A stretch of DNA of 64,000 nt from Sphingomonas sp. LR60 (lineage in GTDB: Bacteria > Pseudomonadota > Alphaproteobacteria > Sphingomonadales > Sphingomonadaceae). Below, one piece after another: positions 54,569 through 64,000 of this stretch. The notes below the pieces were generated by a model. The model made no database searches. It was given only the letters and a program-made list of their open reading frames with translations, and had not been told where the DNA came from. The stretch's first letter is position 1. Every line of letters begins with the position of its first letter. Made by a program: the position numbers and the translations under genes. The DNA is taken from assembly GCF_036855935.1 (NCBI RefSeq), contig NZ_JASPFK010000002.1, forward strand, positions 1 through 64,000, in the 5' to 3' direction.

Positions 54569-56464
54569 TCACGGTCGCATCCCGGACGCGCTATACCAGC
54601 GCGCGAAATTGAACCAGCGCCAAAGCTGCCACGAGAAGCGTTGACGGCCCTCGATGACCGCATCGAACGCGGCGAGCAGCGGGTCTGCGCGGAGGAACGG
54701 GATTCCGGCGAGGTCCGTCGCCAGCTTGGCCCGCAATTCTGGCGCCAACGCGGTGAGCCATTGCTGCTCCGGTGTCGCGAAACCGATCTTGTCGCGCCGA
54801 TCAAGGACGGCATCGGGGACGATCCCCCGCATCGCGGCACGAAAAACAGACTTTGTTTCTCCCGCAGGGGAAATGAGATACTCTTCCGGCAGCGACAACA
54901 GCAGATCGGCCAGCGGCCCGGTCAGGAACGGCACCCGGCTCTCCACCGAGAAGCGCATCGAGTTGCGGTCGGCGTGCCGGAGCAGCGCTGGTAGCCCGCG
55001 CTCCTGCAGCGATTTGGAGAGTTGCTCGACGACGCGCCGGCCTCTTGCGGAATGGTCGCGGGCGGGTCGCTGTTCGCGGAACTTGACGCCATGCGCTTCG
55101 AACGTGGCGACGTCGAGCCATGGCGGGCGGAAATCACGTCCGCTCCGCTTACGCGCCACGGCATAAAGCTGATCGGGCATCGCGACCCGGCCCAGCTCCA
55201 TCATCGCAAGGCGATAGCTGCGCCCCGGCCAGCGCGCCCAATCGCGCGCGAAGCGGTGCGCGCGCGTCAACTCGCCCCGTTCCACCAGGCTCAGCAGCCG
55301 GAAGCCGGGATAGCCCGAATAACCGGCCAGCAGTTCATCGGCCCCCTGCCCGTCGAGCGTGACGACCGTGCCGGTCTCGCGCGCCAGACGAAAGACGCGG
55401 TATTGCGCGTAGATGCTGGTGCTGCCGAACGGTTCCTCCTGTGCGGCGAGCATGTCGTCGAGGTCGCGCAGCAGGTCTCCGGCATCGGCGCTGACCTTGT
55501 GCGCCTGTGCGCCCACATGCGCATTGACCAGATCCGCCCAGGGCTCCTCGTCGAGCGGGGTTCCCGACGCCACGTAGCTGAACGTCTTGATGTCCATCGC
55601 GGGAGCGACGGCGCGCATCGCACAGACCACCGCCGATGAATCGATGCCTCCCGAGAGCGCCGCTCCGACCGGCACGTCGCTGCGCAGCTGCAAACGGACG
55701 CCGTCCAGAAAGGTCTCGCGCACGGCGTCGGCCGCGGCGGCGAACGACAGATCGTCCCGCCGGTCGATCGTCGGCGCCCACCATCGACGCTGACGCGCAA
55801 CTTCGCCCCGGGTCAGGTCGAACTCGATTAGATGCGCCGGTGCGAGGTGCCGGACACCCTCGACAAAGGTCTGATCCGAACTGTCATAGTCGCCATGAAC
55901 GAGATAATCGTAACAGCGCTGCCAGTTCACCCGCGGCGACTGTCCGCGAAGCGCGACCAGTGCGGCCTGCGTCGATCCGAACAACAATGCTCCGTCGTCG
56001 ACCACGTAGAAGAAGGGCTTGATACCGAAACGATCACGGCAACAGGTAAGCCGGTCGTTGGCGCGGTCGTGAATCGCGAAAGCGAACATGCCGTCGAGGC
56101 GCGTCAGGCAGTCTTCTCCCCACACCTGCCAGGCGGTGAGCAACACCTCGGTGTCCGAAGCCGTGCGGAACTGCGCCCCCCGCGCCTCCAGCTCGGCACG
56201 CAACTCGCGATAATTGTAGATTTCGCCGTTGAAGATCAGCGCCAGCCGCCCGTCGGCGCTGTGCATCGGCTGGTGCCCGGCTGCCGAGAGATCGATCACC
56301 GAAAGGCGGGCATGGCCGAAGGCGAGCGCACCGCCGCACCGCTCCTCGATCGCTACGCCGCGATCATCCGGACCACGCAGACGGAGTTTGTCGAGCGCAT
56401 TCGACAGCCGCTGCTCCGCATCGGCCGGACGACGTCTCCAGAAGGCGCCAACGATCCCACACAT
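54569..56464 (-). CDS. Asparagine synthase-like glutamine amidotransferase
   Basis: The 631-residue protein has the class II glutaminase domain with the catalytic Cys2 (MCGIVGAFWRRR) and IFNGEIYNYRELRAELEARG. The synthetase domain has the ATP-pyrophosphatase loop SGGIDSSAVV (271-280) and HRFARDWARWPGRS downstream. AsnB-like proteins within O-antigen clusters (WbpS type) amidate uronic acids. With the WbpA-type dehydrogenase here, a uronamide in the repeat unit is likely. True asparagine synthesis cannot be excluded. Confidence 0.88.
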   Translation of the reverse strand: MCGIVGAFWRRRPADAEQRLSNALDKLRLRGPDDRGVAIEERCGGALAFGHARLSVIDLSAAGHQPMHSADGRLALIFNGEIYNYRELRAELEARGAQFRTASDTEVLLTAWQVWGEDCLTRLDGMFAFAIHDRANDRLTCCRDRFGIKPFFYVVDDGALLFGSTQAALVALRGQSPRVNWQRCYDYLVHGDYDSSDQTFVEGVRHLAPAHLIEFDLTRGEVARQRRWWAPTIDRRDDLSFAAAADAVRETFLDGVRLQLRSDVPVGAALSGGIDSSAVVCAMRAVAPAMDIKTFSYVASGTPLDEEPWADLVNAHVGAQAHKVSADAGDLLRDLDDMLAAQEEPFGSTSIYAQYRVFRLARETGTVVTLDGQGADELLAGYSGYPGFRLLSLVERGELTRAHRFARDWARWPGRSYRLAMMELGRVAMPDQLYAVARKRSGRDFRPPWLDVATFEAHGVKFREQRPARDHSARGRRVVEQLSKSLQERGLPALLRHADRNSMRFSVESRVPFLTGPLADLLLSLPEEYLISPAGETKSVFRAAMRGIVPDAVLDRRDKIGFATPEQQWLTALAPELRAKLATDLAGIPFLRADPLLAAFDAVIEGRQRFSWQLWRWFNFARWYSASGMRP

Positions 56465-56472
56465 GCGAACCT

Positions 56473-57723
56473 CTACGACGACGCGGAAAGCGGGCGCGTC
56501 TTGGATGAGAGCGCCGGGAGCGGGTTCGCCGCACGGGCGGCGCGAACTGCCAGAACAAGATACGCGCCATACAGGAGAAACTCACTGCATGCCAGCGCCC
56601 CCAACGTTCCCTCCAAACCGAACAGCCGCGGCGCGATGGCGAGGACGCCTGCAGTCGCCAGGAAATAGGAAATCTGCCACAGGCCCTGCGTGGCGAGACG
56701 CTGGGTCAGCACCAGGATATGGGAGACCGGGCTCGCGATAACGCGGCACAATACCGGCAAAAGCGCCAGAAGGAGAAATCCCGTGTCGGTCCGCCAGCCG
56801 GGTCCGACCACGAACGTGAGCGCCGGCTGGCCGACCAGTGCGACGGCAACGGTCACGACGGCTGCTAGGGCGAGCATCACCATCACGAAGCGCCGGATAA
56901 GCGGCAGGACCGAAACGCCGGCGCGCAGGCGGTCGCCGGCATGTTTCAGGAACGTCTGTCCTCCGGCGGTCGCGACCAGGACGAGGGGCGCGCCGATCAG
57001 TCGCTGCACCTGCGCGTAATTGCCTGCGGTCCGTTCGCCATAGGCCCCGGCAAACACCAGCAGCGGCAACGACAACGCGAGCACGTCGAGAAGCGCCATC
57101 GGCGCGGAGATCGCCGGAAAGCGCCAAAGCCGACGCATTGTGGCACGTGTTTCCGCCCAGCCCATGGACGACGGGAGGTGGCGCCAGGCCGGCAGGGTGG
57201 CGGCCATGGCCGCCGCCCACCCCACCGCCATCGCCAGCGAAAGATCATGCAACAGCAGCAATGCGGTGAACGCGAACACCAACGGCTGCACGATCTTCGC
57301 AGCCGCGAGTGTCGCGAAGAGACCACGGCGGGTGCTAAGCGCGGATCCCAGCAAGACCCATCCTTGAAATAGCGCGATGAGGCCGATCAGCGACAGGTCG
57401 TCACTCCGGAAAGGCAGATGCGCGCCGAATGGAAGCCGCAATGCCAACGCCAGCACCGCGATCGCGAACGGTACGGTAAGCAGCGGGAGCAGCAAGCCGG
57501 CCCGGCTCAGCGGCACGATCGACGCGTCTTCGGCGCCGCTCAGCGCCAGATCGAACCGCAGCGCGGCGATCGTCGCCACGATGCCGGCCACCGCGACGAT
57601 CACCGCATAGGAGCCGAACGCCGCCGGTCCATAGGCACGCGCCAGAAACGGCATCACGGCGAGCAGGATTGCCTGCCCCGCTCCGATCCCGAACAGAGTG
57701 AGCAGAAGGTCGCGACGGATCAC
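56473..57723 (-). CDS. Wzx-type repeat-unit flippase
   Basis: This 416-residue membrane protein has about twelve helices. It starts LLLTLFGIGAGQAILLAVMP with the polysaccharide-transporter pattern FLARAYGPAAFGSYAVIVAV and has RFDLALSGAEDA in the first cytoplasmic loop. The MATE/MVF-like fold moves lipid-linked repeat units across the inner membrane. It is flanked by asnB (9 bases) and rmlA (27 bases). Confidence 0.88.
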   Translation of the reverse strand: MIRRDLLLTLFGIGAGQAILLAVMPFLARAYGPAAFGSYAVIVAVAGIVATIAALRFDLALSGAEDASIVPLSRAGLLLPLLTVPFAIAVLALALRLPFGAHLPFRSDDLSLIGLIALFQGWVLLGSALSTRRGLFATLAAAKIVQPLVFAFTALLLLHDLSLAMAVGWAAAMAATLPAWRHLPSSMGWAETRATMRRLWRFPAISAPMALLDVLALSLPLLVFAGAYGERTAGNYAQVQRLIGAPLVLVATAGGQTFLKHAGDRLRAGVSVLPLIRRFVMVMLALAAVVTVAVALVGQPALTFVVGPGWRTDTGFLLLALLPVLCRVIASPVSHILVLTQRLATQGLWQISYFLATAGVLAIAPRLFGLEGTLGALACSEFLLYGAYLVLAVRAARAANPLPALSSKTRPLSASS

Positions 57724-57750
57724 GCGGACATCGCCGTGCCGTGCGCGATG

Positions 57751-58641
57751 CTAGGCACGCACACCCAGGTCGGCCGCCAACGCGGCGAGATAGCGACCAT
57801 AGGAACTCTTCGCCATCGTGTGCGCAGCCGCCTTCAGCTCCTCGACGGTCAGCCAGCCGCGACGGAATGCGATCTCCTCGAGGCAGGCGATCTTGAGCCC
57901 CTGCCTCGCTTCGACTGTATGGACGAAATGTGCCGCTTCGAGCAGGCTTTCATGCGTTCCGGTGTCGAGCCAGGCGAAGCCGCGCCCCAGCAACTCGACA
58001 TGGAGCGCCCCCTGCTCGAGATAGGCCTGATTGACGCTGGTGATCTCGAGCTCGCCACGGACGGACGGCCGGACCTTGCGTGCGATTTCCACCACGTCAT
58101 TGTCGTAGAAATACAGGCCCGTCACGGCATAGGAGGAGCGTGGGGCCGAGGGCTTCTCCTCGACGGAGACGACTTTCATCGCCGCGTCGAACTCCACCAC
58201 GCCGAACCGCTCGGGATCGTTGACTCGATAGCCGAACACCGTCGCCCCCGCAGTCCGCGCGTCGGCCTGGCGCAGGAAATCGGTCAGGCCCTGCCCGAAG
58301 AACATGTTGTCGCCGAGGATCAGGCACACCGGATCGTCGCCGATGAACTCCTCTCCAAGTATGAACGCTTGCGCCAGACCTTCGGGACGTGGCTGCACGA
58401 CATAGTTCAGGCTGATGCCATAGGCGCTGCCGTCGCCGAGGACACGGCGAAAGCTCGCCGCGTCCTCGGGCGTGGTGATGATGAGCACGTCGCGGATCCC
58501 CGCCAGCATCAAAACCGACAGGGGATAATAGATCAACGGCTTATCATAGACCGCCAGCAGTTGCTTCGAGACGCCCATCGTGGCGGGGAAGAGCCGCGTG
58601 CCGGTGCCGCCCGCCAGGATGATGCCTTTACGACGCGTCAT
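57751..58641 (-). CDS. rmlA: Glucose-1-phosphate thymidylyltransferase
   Basis: This 296-residue enzyme has the nucleotide-binding [53 protein letters not shown] and [15 protein letters not shown]. These are all RmlA hallmarks, at normal length. It makes dTDP-glucose from dTTP and glucose-1-phosphate. ATG 58639-58641 lies eight bases after CGGGG; the longer open frame upstream merely shadows rmlB. It overlaps the rmlB end by 14 bases. Confidence 0.95.
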   Translation of the reverse strand: MTRRKGIILAGGTGTRLFPATMGVSKQLLAVYDKPLIYYPLSVLMLAGIRDVLIITTPEDAASFRRVLGDGSAYGISLNYVVQPRPEGLAQAFILGEEFIGDDPVCLILGDNMFFGQGLTDFLRQADARTAGATVFGYRVNDPERFGVVEFDAAMKVVSVEEKPSAPRSSYAVTGLYFYDNDVVEIARKVRPSVRGELEITSVNQAYLEQGALHVELLGRGFAWLDTGTHESLLEAAHFVHTVEARQGLKIACLEEIAFRRGWLTVEELKAAAHTMAKSSYGRYLAALAADLGVRA

Positions 58642-59704
58642 GGTCATCCCCGTATTGTGCGGTGATCCAGTCCCGATACGAACCATCCTGGACGGCCGTG
58701 ACCCATTCATGATGGTCCAGATACCAGGCGAGCGTCTTGGCGATCCCGGTTTCGAACGTCTCCGCCGGCGCCCAGGCCAATTCGTCGCCGATCTTCTTGG
58801 CGTCGATGGCATAGCGCCGGTCGTGCCCCGGCCGGTCGGTAACGAAGGTGATCTGCTCTGCGTAACGGCGACCATCGGCACGCGGGCGTGCCGCATCGAG
58901 CAGTCCGCAAATATGTCGGACGATGTCGATGTTGGCCCATTCGTTGCCGCCGCCCACCGCATAGGTCTCGCCGAGCCTGCCCGCCTCAAGGACGCGTCGG
59001 ACGGCGGCACAATGGTCGGCGACGTACAACCAGTCACGCACCTGCTTTCCGTCACCGTAGATCGGCAGCGGCTTGCCCGCGAGCGCGTTCGTGATGACCA
59101 GCGGGATCAACTTCTCCGGGAATTGCAGCGGCCCGTAATTGTTGCTGCAATTGGTGGTGAGCACCGGCAACCCATAGGTATGATGCCAGGCCCGCACGAG
59201 ATGGTCGCTGGCCGCCTTGGTGGCGCTATAAGGACTGTTGGGCGCGTAGGCAGTGGTTTCCCGGAACGGCGTATCGTCGGGGCCCAAGGCTCCGTACACC
59301 TCGTCGGTGCTGACGTGCAGGAATCGGAACCCTTGACGTTCCGCCTCGTCAAGCGACCGGAAATAGGCTGTCGCGGCGGTAAGCAACCGGAACGTACCGA
59401 TCACATTGGTGGTCAGGAACTCCTCCGGACCGCGAATTGAACGGTCGACGTGGCTCTCGGCCGCGAAATGCACGACCGCTCGCGGACGATGGGTGGCGAG
59501 CAGCTGCTCCACCAGCGCCGCGTCCTCGATTCCACCGCGAACGAACCGGTGACGCGCGTCGTCCTTGAGCGACGCCAGGCTGGCAAGATTCCCGGCATAG
59601 GTCAGCTTGTCGAGATTGACGACAGGCTCCCCGGTGGCGTCGATCCAGTCCAGTACGAAATTGCTGCCGATGAAGCCGGCACCGCCGGTGACCAGGATCG
59701 TCAC
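58628..59704 (-). CDS. rmlB: dTDP-glucose 4,6-dehydratase
   Basis: This 358-residue SDR-type enzyme has the NAD site [27 protein letters not shown], the catalytic Thr-Asp-Glu in [12 protein letters not shown], and [20 protein letters not shown] with the YxxxK pair, followed by [18 protein letters not shown]. It gives dTDP-4-keto-6-deoxyglucose, the branch point for the FdtA-type isomerase. No rmlC or rmlD gene is present in the window, so rhamnose is not the product made here. Confidence 0.95.
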   Translation of the reverse strand: MTILVTGGAGFIGSNFVLDWIDATGEPVVNLDKLTYAGNLASLASLKDDARHRFVRGGIEDAALVEQLLATHRPRAVVHFAAESHVDRSIRGPEEFLTTNVIGTFRLLTAATAYFRSLDEAERQGFRFLHVSTDEVYGALGPDDTPFRETTAYAPNSPYSATKAASDHLVRAWHHTYGLPVLTTNCSNNYGPLQFPEKLIPLVITNALAGKPLPIYGDGKQVRDWLYVADHCAAVRRVLEAGRLGETYAVGGGNEWANIDIVRHICGLLDAARPRADGRRYAEQITFVTDRPGHDRRYAIDAKKIGDELAWAPAETFETGIAKTLAWYLDHHEWVTAVQDGSYRDWITAQYGDDHDAS

Positions 59705-59705
59705 G

Positions 59706-60803
59706 TCACTTGCCCGTCGCTGCGATCACCGCCGCGATGACCCGGTCTTGGTCAACAGCGCTGAGATCGGCACTCATTGGCAGGCTGAGCACGCGCTCGG
59801 CAAGGCGCTCGCTTACCGGAAACGCTTCCCCCGCACCGTAATGCGCGTAGGCGGGCTGCCGATGCAGGGGACGTGGATAGTGGATGGCGGTCGGCACTTC
59901 GGCCGCACGCAACCGCTCCTGAACATTCGACCGGTCGTCGACCTGGATCGTATATTGGCCCCAAACGCTGGTGCGCCCTTGCCGGACAGCAACCGTCTGC
60001 ACCCCTGCCGCCGCGAACGCCTGTGAATACCGATCGCCGATCCGGCGGCGCTGCTCGATCTCCCAGTCGAACCGCTCGAGCTTGGCCAGCACCACCGCGC
60101 ATTGCAGCGTGTCCATGCGGCCGCCGACACCGATCCGGGTATGATAATAGCGCCTTTCCTGGCCATGCGTGCGGATTTCCCGCATTGCCTTCGCCAGTTC
60201 GGGGTCGCTCGTGAAGATTGCCCCGCCGTCGCCGTAGCAGCCCAGCGGCTTGCTCGGGAAGAAGCTGGTGCAGCCGATCAGCGACGTGTTGCAGCTCTTG
60301 CGGCCGTTATAGTCGGCACCGAAGCTCTGTGCCGCATCTTCGATCACCGCGACGCCGCGGGCGGTAGCCAGAGCGACGATCTCGTCCATGTCGGCGACTT
60401 GCCCGTAAAGGCTGACGGGCATGATCGCCTTGGTACGGGGAGACACCTTCGCTGCGATCAACGAGACATCGATGTTGCAGGTATCCGCCTCGGCGTCGAC
60501 GAACACCGGCGTTGCGCCGACCAGCGCGATCACTTCGGCCGTGGCGACGAACGTGAATGGCGACGTGATGACCTCGTCGCCGGGGCCGATGCCCAGCGCC
60601 ATCAGCGCGATGAGCAACGCCTCGGTGCCACTCGCGACGGTAATCGCGTCCGCAACGCCGACATAGGCGGCCAGTCGCGTCTCGAGCTGCACCACCTCGG
60701 GGCCCATGATGTACTGGCCGTGCTCCAGTACCTCATCGATCCTGGCGTGAACGTCCTCACGCAGGGCATTGTATTGTGCCTTGAGGTCGATGAACGGGAT
60801 CAC
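59706..60803 (-). CDS. DegT/DnrJ/EryC1/StrS aminotransferase (WbpE-like)
   Basis: This 365-residue PLP enzyme starts [20 protein letters not shown]. It has [40 protein letters not shown] and the PLP lysine in [17 protein letters not shown]. The last block is typical of WbpE, which makes UDP-GlcNAc(3NH2)A from the 3-keto uronic acid. It overlaps the WbpD-like gene by four bases and follows WbpB- and WbpA-like genes, exactly the enzyme set needed. Confidence 0.92.
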   Translation of the reverse strand: MIPFIDLKAQYNALREDVHARIDEVLEHGQYIMGPEVVQLETRLAAYVGVADAITVASGTEALLIALMALGIGPGDEVITSPFTFVATAEVIALVGATPVFVDAEADTCNIDVSLIAAKVSPRTKAIMPVSLYGQVADMDEIVALATARGVAVIEDAAQSFGADYNGRKSCNTSLIGCTSFFPSKPLGCYGDGGAIFTSDPELAKAMREIRTHGQERRYYHTRIGVGGRMDTLQCAVVLAKLERFDWEIEQRRRIGDRYSQAFAAAGVQTVAVRQGRTSVWGQYTIQVDDRSNVQERLRAAEVPTAIHYPRPLHRQPAYAHYGAGEAFPVSERLAERVLSLPMSADLSAVDQDRVIAAVIAATGK

Positions 60804-61384
60804 GCGTCAGTCTCCATGACATTGCCATCGACCAGGCGATACAACTCGCCCGTAGCCGGGCAGGCCGCCGCACCATCACCGGTCAACGGCAGCGGCAGCC
60901 GCTCGCCAGTCCTGCTCATCCATCCGATCTGCCGCGCCGGCGTACCGGCGACGAGCGCGAACGGACGCACATCGCGCGTCACGACCGCACCGGCCGCGAC
61001 AAACGCATAACGGCCAACGGTTACGCCGCATACGATGGTGCAATTGGCCCCGAACGTCGCGCCCTGCCCGACCAGCGTCCGCCGATATTCGTTCTTGCGG
61101 CTGACCGCCGAGCGGGGATTGTAGACGTTGGTGAACACCATCGAGGGCCCACAGAACACATCGTCCTCCAGCGTCACCCCATCATAGACGCTAACGTTGT
61201 TCTGCACCTTGACGTTGGAGCCGATTACCACGTCGTTGCCGACATATACGCCCTGGCCAAACGAGCACCGATCGCCGATCCGCGCTCCTGCCGCGATATG
61301 GACCCAGTGCCACACCCTGCTTCCCGCACCGATCACGGCACCGGGATCGACGATCGCACTGGGATGAACCGATACTTCCTGCAT
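60800..61384 (-). CDS. UDP-amino-uronic acid N-acetyltransferase (WbpD-like)
   Basis: This 194-residue left-handed beta-helix protein starts [20 protein letters not shown], then [60 protein letters not shown] and [20 protein letters not shown]. The WbpD/WlbB family motif [18 protein letters not shown] is present. It would acetylate the C3 amino group. ATG 61382-61384 is chosen as homology starts there. Confidence 0.9.
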   Translation of the reverse strand: MQEVSVHPSAIVDPGAVIGAGSRVWHWVHIAAGARIGDRCSFGQGVYVGNDVVIGSNVKVQNNVSVYDGVTLEDDVFCGPSMVFTNVYNPRSAVSRKNEYRRTLVGQGATFGANCTIVCGVTVGRYAFVAAGAVVTRDVRPFALVAGTPARQIGWMSRTGERLPLPLTGDGAAACPATGELYRLVDGNVMETDA

Positions 61385-61397
61385 TGCCCCGGAATCC

Positions 61398-62468
61398 TCA
61401 GTCGTCGAGCGGAAGCGAGACCGCAGTCCCGTCACGCGCCGCGCGGTAGGCAGCGATCAGCAACTCGAGCGATTTCAGACCCTCGCGCCCGTCGGTATGC
61501 GGCAAGTCGGTGCCGCGCATCACGTCAACCACGTTGCGATAGTAGAGTGGGTGACCGAAGCCGTAGACCGACGTCGTCTCGTAGGACGCGGCCCGTACGT
61601 TGGCATCGTAATCGCGCTCGTCCGCGAACGTCCAACGCTCCACCTCGTTCACGGCCACGCCCCCGATCCGCACCGTCCCCTTCTCGCCGATGACGGTGAT
61701 GCTACCTTCGTAATTGTTGGGATAGGTCAACATGGTAACGCTCATCGCGCCAAGCGCGCCGTTGCGCCAGCGGACGTTGAGAACACCCGTATCCTCGACC
61801 TCGATATCGCGCGTCGTGCTCGTCATCGCCTGAACACGTTCGACCGGCCCGATCAGCCAGTCGAGCAGATCCACATAATGGCTCGCCTGATTCATGAAGG
61901 CGCCACCGTCGAACTCCCAGGTGCCGCGCCACTTGGCCTGGTCGTAATAAGCCTGATCACGGTTCCAGAACACGTTTAGCTGCACCAGATGGATGCGTCC
62001 GAACCGCTTTTCATCGACCGCGCGCTTCAGCAGCTGCAGCGTCGCGTTGCGCCGGTTCTGCTTGACGACGAAGAGATGCACCCCCGCGACATCGCAGGCA
62101 CGCACCATGCGGATCCCGTCCGACCAGCGGGTAGCCATCGGCTTCTCGGTCACGACGTGCACCCCGTGCTCCGCAGCGACGATCGCCTGATCGGGATGCA
62201 GCCCGCTGGGCGTGCACAGGGCCACCGCATCGGGCCGCGCCTCGACCAGCATCTGCGTCAGGTCGGCATAGCCATCCACGCCATATTGCGCACTGGCGGC
62301 CTGTACCGCAGCCAGGTCGACATCACAGACCGCCACCAGTTCGAGATCGTCGGGATAGGCAGCGATAGCACCGAAGTGGTTGCGCGCGATCCGCCCGCAT
62401 CCCACCACCGCGATACGGATCTTGCGGCCCGTCACCGGCGTCGGCCGCTTCTTCATTCCAGTCAGCAT
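61398..62468 (-). CDS. Gfo/Idh/MocA-type oxidoreductase (WbpB-like)
   Basis: This 356-residue dehydrogenase has the NAD-binding [38 protein letters not shown] and the WbpB-typical [20 protein letters not shown] and [20 protein letters not shown]. It is followed by [20 protein letters not shown] with the catalytic His. It oxidises UDP-GlcNAcA at C3. It lies seven bases after the WbpA-like gene and 13 before the WbpD-like gene. Confidence 0.92.
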   Translation of the reverse strand: MLTGMKKRPTPVTGRKIRIAVVGCGRIARNHFGAIAAYPDDLELVAVCDVDLAAVQAASAQYGVDGYADLTQMLVEARPDAVALCTPSGLHPDQAIVAAEHGVHVVTEKPMATRWSDGIRMVRACDVAGVHLFVVKQNRRNATLQLLKRAVDEKRFGRIHLVQLNVFWNRDQAYYDQAKWRGTWEFDGGAFMNQASHYVDLLDWLIGPVERVQAMTSTTRDIEVEDTGVLNVRWRNGALGAMSVTMLTYPNNYEGSITVIGEKGTVRIGGVAVNEVERWTFADERDYDANVRAASYETTSVYGFGHPLYYRNVVDVMRGTDLPHTDGREGLKSLELLIAAYRAARDGTAVSLPLDD

Positions 62469-62474
62469 GGGTTA

Positions 62475-63770
62475 TCAGAGCCTGAAGACAGTGAAGCCGG
62501 CATCGGCGAGGGCGTGCCGGTCGTAGAGCGATTTGACATCGGCGATGACGGGTTGATCGCCGCGACAGATCGCGCGCAGCGCCGCCGGCGTCATCGAACG
62601 ATATTCGTTATGACCGACCGCCACTACGAGCGCGTCGACCGGATGGTCTTCGTCGATGCGGCCGAGTTCCAGCCCGGTTTCCGCGCGCAGCTCCGCGGCA
62701 TCGCACCATTCGTCGCTGACGACGACCTCGACGTTCCACTTACGCAGTTCGGCAACCAGATCGATCACCTTGCTGTTGCGGATGTCCGGACAATTCTCCT
62801 TGAAGGTGATCCCCAGCACGCCGACCCGACTGCCGATCACCGGACAATTGTTGCGCAGCATCTTCTGCACGACCTTGCGCGCGACATACCGGGCCATGTT
62901 GTCGTTGATCCGCCGCCCGGCGAGGATCACCTGCGGGTTGTAGCCAACCTCCTCGGCCTTGTGGGTGAGGTAATAGGGATCGACACCGATACAGTGTCCA
63001 CCGACCATTCCCGGGCGGAACGGCAGGAAATTCCATTTGCTGCCCGCGGCCTCGAGCACCTCGATCGTATCGATGCCGAGGCGTTCGAAGATGACCGAAA
63101 GCTCGTTGATCAGCGCGATGTTGAGGTCGCGCTGCGTGTTTTCGATCACCTTGGCGGCTTCTGCGACACGGATGCTGGTCGCCATGAACGTTCCGGCGGT
63201 GATGATCGCGCGATAGAGCGCGTCGACCCGCTCGGCCGTCTCGGGGGTCGAGCCGCTGGTGATCTTGCGGATCTTGGTGAGCGTGTTCACCTTGTCACCG
63301 GGATTGATCCGCTCGGGACTGTAACCGCAGAAGAAGTCGACGTTGTACCGAAGCCCCGATACTCGCTCCAGCACCGGCACGCACCGCTCCTCGGTGCAGC
63401 CGGGATAGACGGTGGATTCGTAGACTACGAGATCGCCAGGCTTGAGCGCCCGGCCGACCGTCTCGCTGGCACGCTCCAGCGGCGTCAGATCCGGCCGGTT
63501 CACGCCATCGATCGGTGTCGGCACCGTGACGATGAAGGTCGTGCACCCAAGCAACTGTTCCGGATCGTCGCTGAAAACAAGCTGCCGCGCAGCCGCCAGT
63601 TCGTCGGCAGAAACCTCACGGGTGGCGTCATGGCCCTCGCGCAGCCGGGCGATGCGGTGCGCGTCGATGTCGAAGCCGATGACCTTGTGCTGCTTGCCGA
63701 ACTCGACCGCCAGCGGAAGCCCGACATAACCGAGACCGATGATCGCGATAGTTCCGCCGTCGATCGTCAC
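62475..63770 (-). CDS. UDP-N-acetylhexosamine 6-dehydrogenase (WbpA/TviB type)
   Basis: This 431-residue nucleotide-sugar dehydrogenase has the NAD site IAIIGLGYVGLPLAVEFGKQ (GxGxxG at 12-17), ESTVYPGCTEERCVPVLERV, YSPERINPGDKVNTLTKIRK, VAEAAKVIENTQRDLNIALI and the catalytic Cys in GMVGGHCIGVDPYYLTHKAE. It makes the uronic acid from UDP-GlcNAc (or UDP-GalNAc). The WbpB/D/E/I-like neighbours favour UDP-GlcNAc. GTG 63770 follows GGAG at good spacing. It is the first gene of the operon visible before a gap. Confidence 0.93.
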   Translation of the reverse strand: MTIDGGTIAIIGLGYVGLPLAVEFGKQHKVIGFDIDAHRIARLREGHDATREVSADELAAARQLVFSDDPEQLLGCTTFIVTVPTPIDGVNRPDLTPLERASETVGRALKPGDLVVYESTVYPGCTEERCVPVLERVSGLRYNVDFFCGYSPERINPGDKVNTLTKIRKITSGSTPETAERVDALYRAIITAGTFMATSIRVAEAAKVIENTQRDLNIALINELSVIFERLGIDTIEVLEAAGSKWNFLPFRPGMVGGHCIGVDPYYLTHKAEEVGYNPQVILAGRRINDNMARYVARKVVQKMLRNNCPVIGSRVGVLGITFKENCPDIRNSKVIDLVAELRKWNVEVVVSDEWCDAAELRAETGLELGRIDEDHPVDALVVAVGHNEYRSMTPAALRAICRGDQPVIADVKSLYDRHALADAGFTVFRL

Positions 63771-63927
63771 AAATCTTATCTCCGCCTGCCCCGCCGGTGC
63801 GAGAACTGCATCTTACTCACACGTGTCGGAATCCCGGGTCCTTCTGCAACGGTGAGCGGCCGCGCCCGGATGGCGGCGTCCCTACCAGCGCTATTCCCCG
63901 CATGCAATCTGACGCACGATCGACCCC

Positions 63928-64000
63928 TCAGCTGTCGATCTGCAGCAATGCCGCCCCGTTGCCGCGCACGCGCGCGACATTGCGCTCGACGCTCCCGCGG
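63928..64000 (-). CDS. 3' end of a gene continuing past the window
   Basis: On the minus strand the edge sequence reads ...RGSVERNVARVRGNGAALLQ, then IDS and TGA 63928-63930. Only 23 codons are seen. It should be the next gene upstream of the polysaccharide operon. The family cannot be identified. Confidence 0.35.
   Translation of the reverse strand, partial: RGSVERNVARVRGNGAALLQIDS

Noticed and set aside
57751..59055. 434-codon frame giving RmlA an N-terminal extension
   Set aside because: The first 138 codons shadow rmlB; RmlA homology begins at 58641 with [10 protein letters not shown].

Overview
The window looks like chromosome of a GC-rich alphaproteobacterium of the sphingomonad type. 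The evidence is two large TonB-dependent receptors with typical sphingomonad plugs, a lacI-receptor-glycosidase locus, the CstA/YbdD pair and a GumB/GumC-like exopolysaccharide export block. No rRNA or tRNA gene was recognised.

Layout. (1) 1-7.9 kb: small housekeeping and hypothetical genes (DUF3147 membrane protein, GFA enzyme, a broken SDR, a decayed parDE pair, a P-loop kinase-like protein, ybdD-cstA, a 2OG-Fe(II) oxygenase). Their intergenic spaces carry a family of short CGACATGTCG palindromes. (2) 7.9-22.1 kb: a glycan-use region. A TonB receptor, a small HTH-like protein, a BNR sialidase-like protein, a GH3 enzyme and a STAS-like protein lie on the minus strand. Divergent from them are a LacI regulator, an Oar-like TonB receptor, a glucoamylase/GH144-type lipoprotein and a second STAS-like protein. 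A LacI-type operator lies between the two arms. (3) 22.1-38 kb: an accessory mosaic with an IS1202-type and an IS481 element, an IS5 remnant, a lone tyrosine recombinase, a LysR-AKR-SDR-monooxygenase module, a nitronate monooxygenase, VOC and purU genes, and the wreck of a conjugation region (fragmented traD, RHH protein, candidate oriT). (4) 38-41.5 kb: a 1169-residue FG-GAP protein with two transglutaminase-like domains, only one with an intact catalytic triad. (5) 41.5-63.8 kb: one long, tightly packed minus-strand polysaccharide cluster.

How the polysaccharide genes fit together. RmlA and RmlB make dTDP-4-keto-6-deoxyglucose, and an FdtA/FdtB/FdtC-type trio would turn it into a dTDP-3-acetamido-3,6-dideoxyhexose. 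WbpA-, WbpB-, WbpE-, WbpD- and WbpI-like enzymes form the complete known route to UDP-ManNAc(3NAc)A, and a glutamine amidotransferase may amidate the uronic acid. Two glycosyltransferases, a Wzx flippase, two Wzy/O-antigen-ligase-type proteins, an outer-membrane export lipoprotein and a Wzz-tyrosine kinase fusion complete a Wzx/Wzy pathway. No initiating polyprenyl-phosphate sugar transferase is seen in the window.

Caution on quality. At least nine otherwise well-conserved reading frames or segments are broken by single-base changes in homopolymers. G/C runs are one base short and A/T runs one base long. Several listed 'pseudogenes', and an apparent GT4-Wzy fusion, may therefore be sequencing artefacts.
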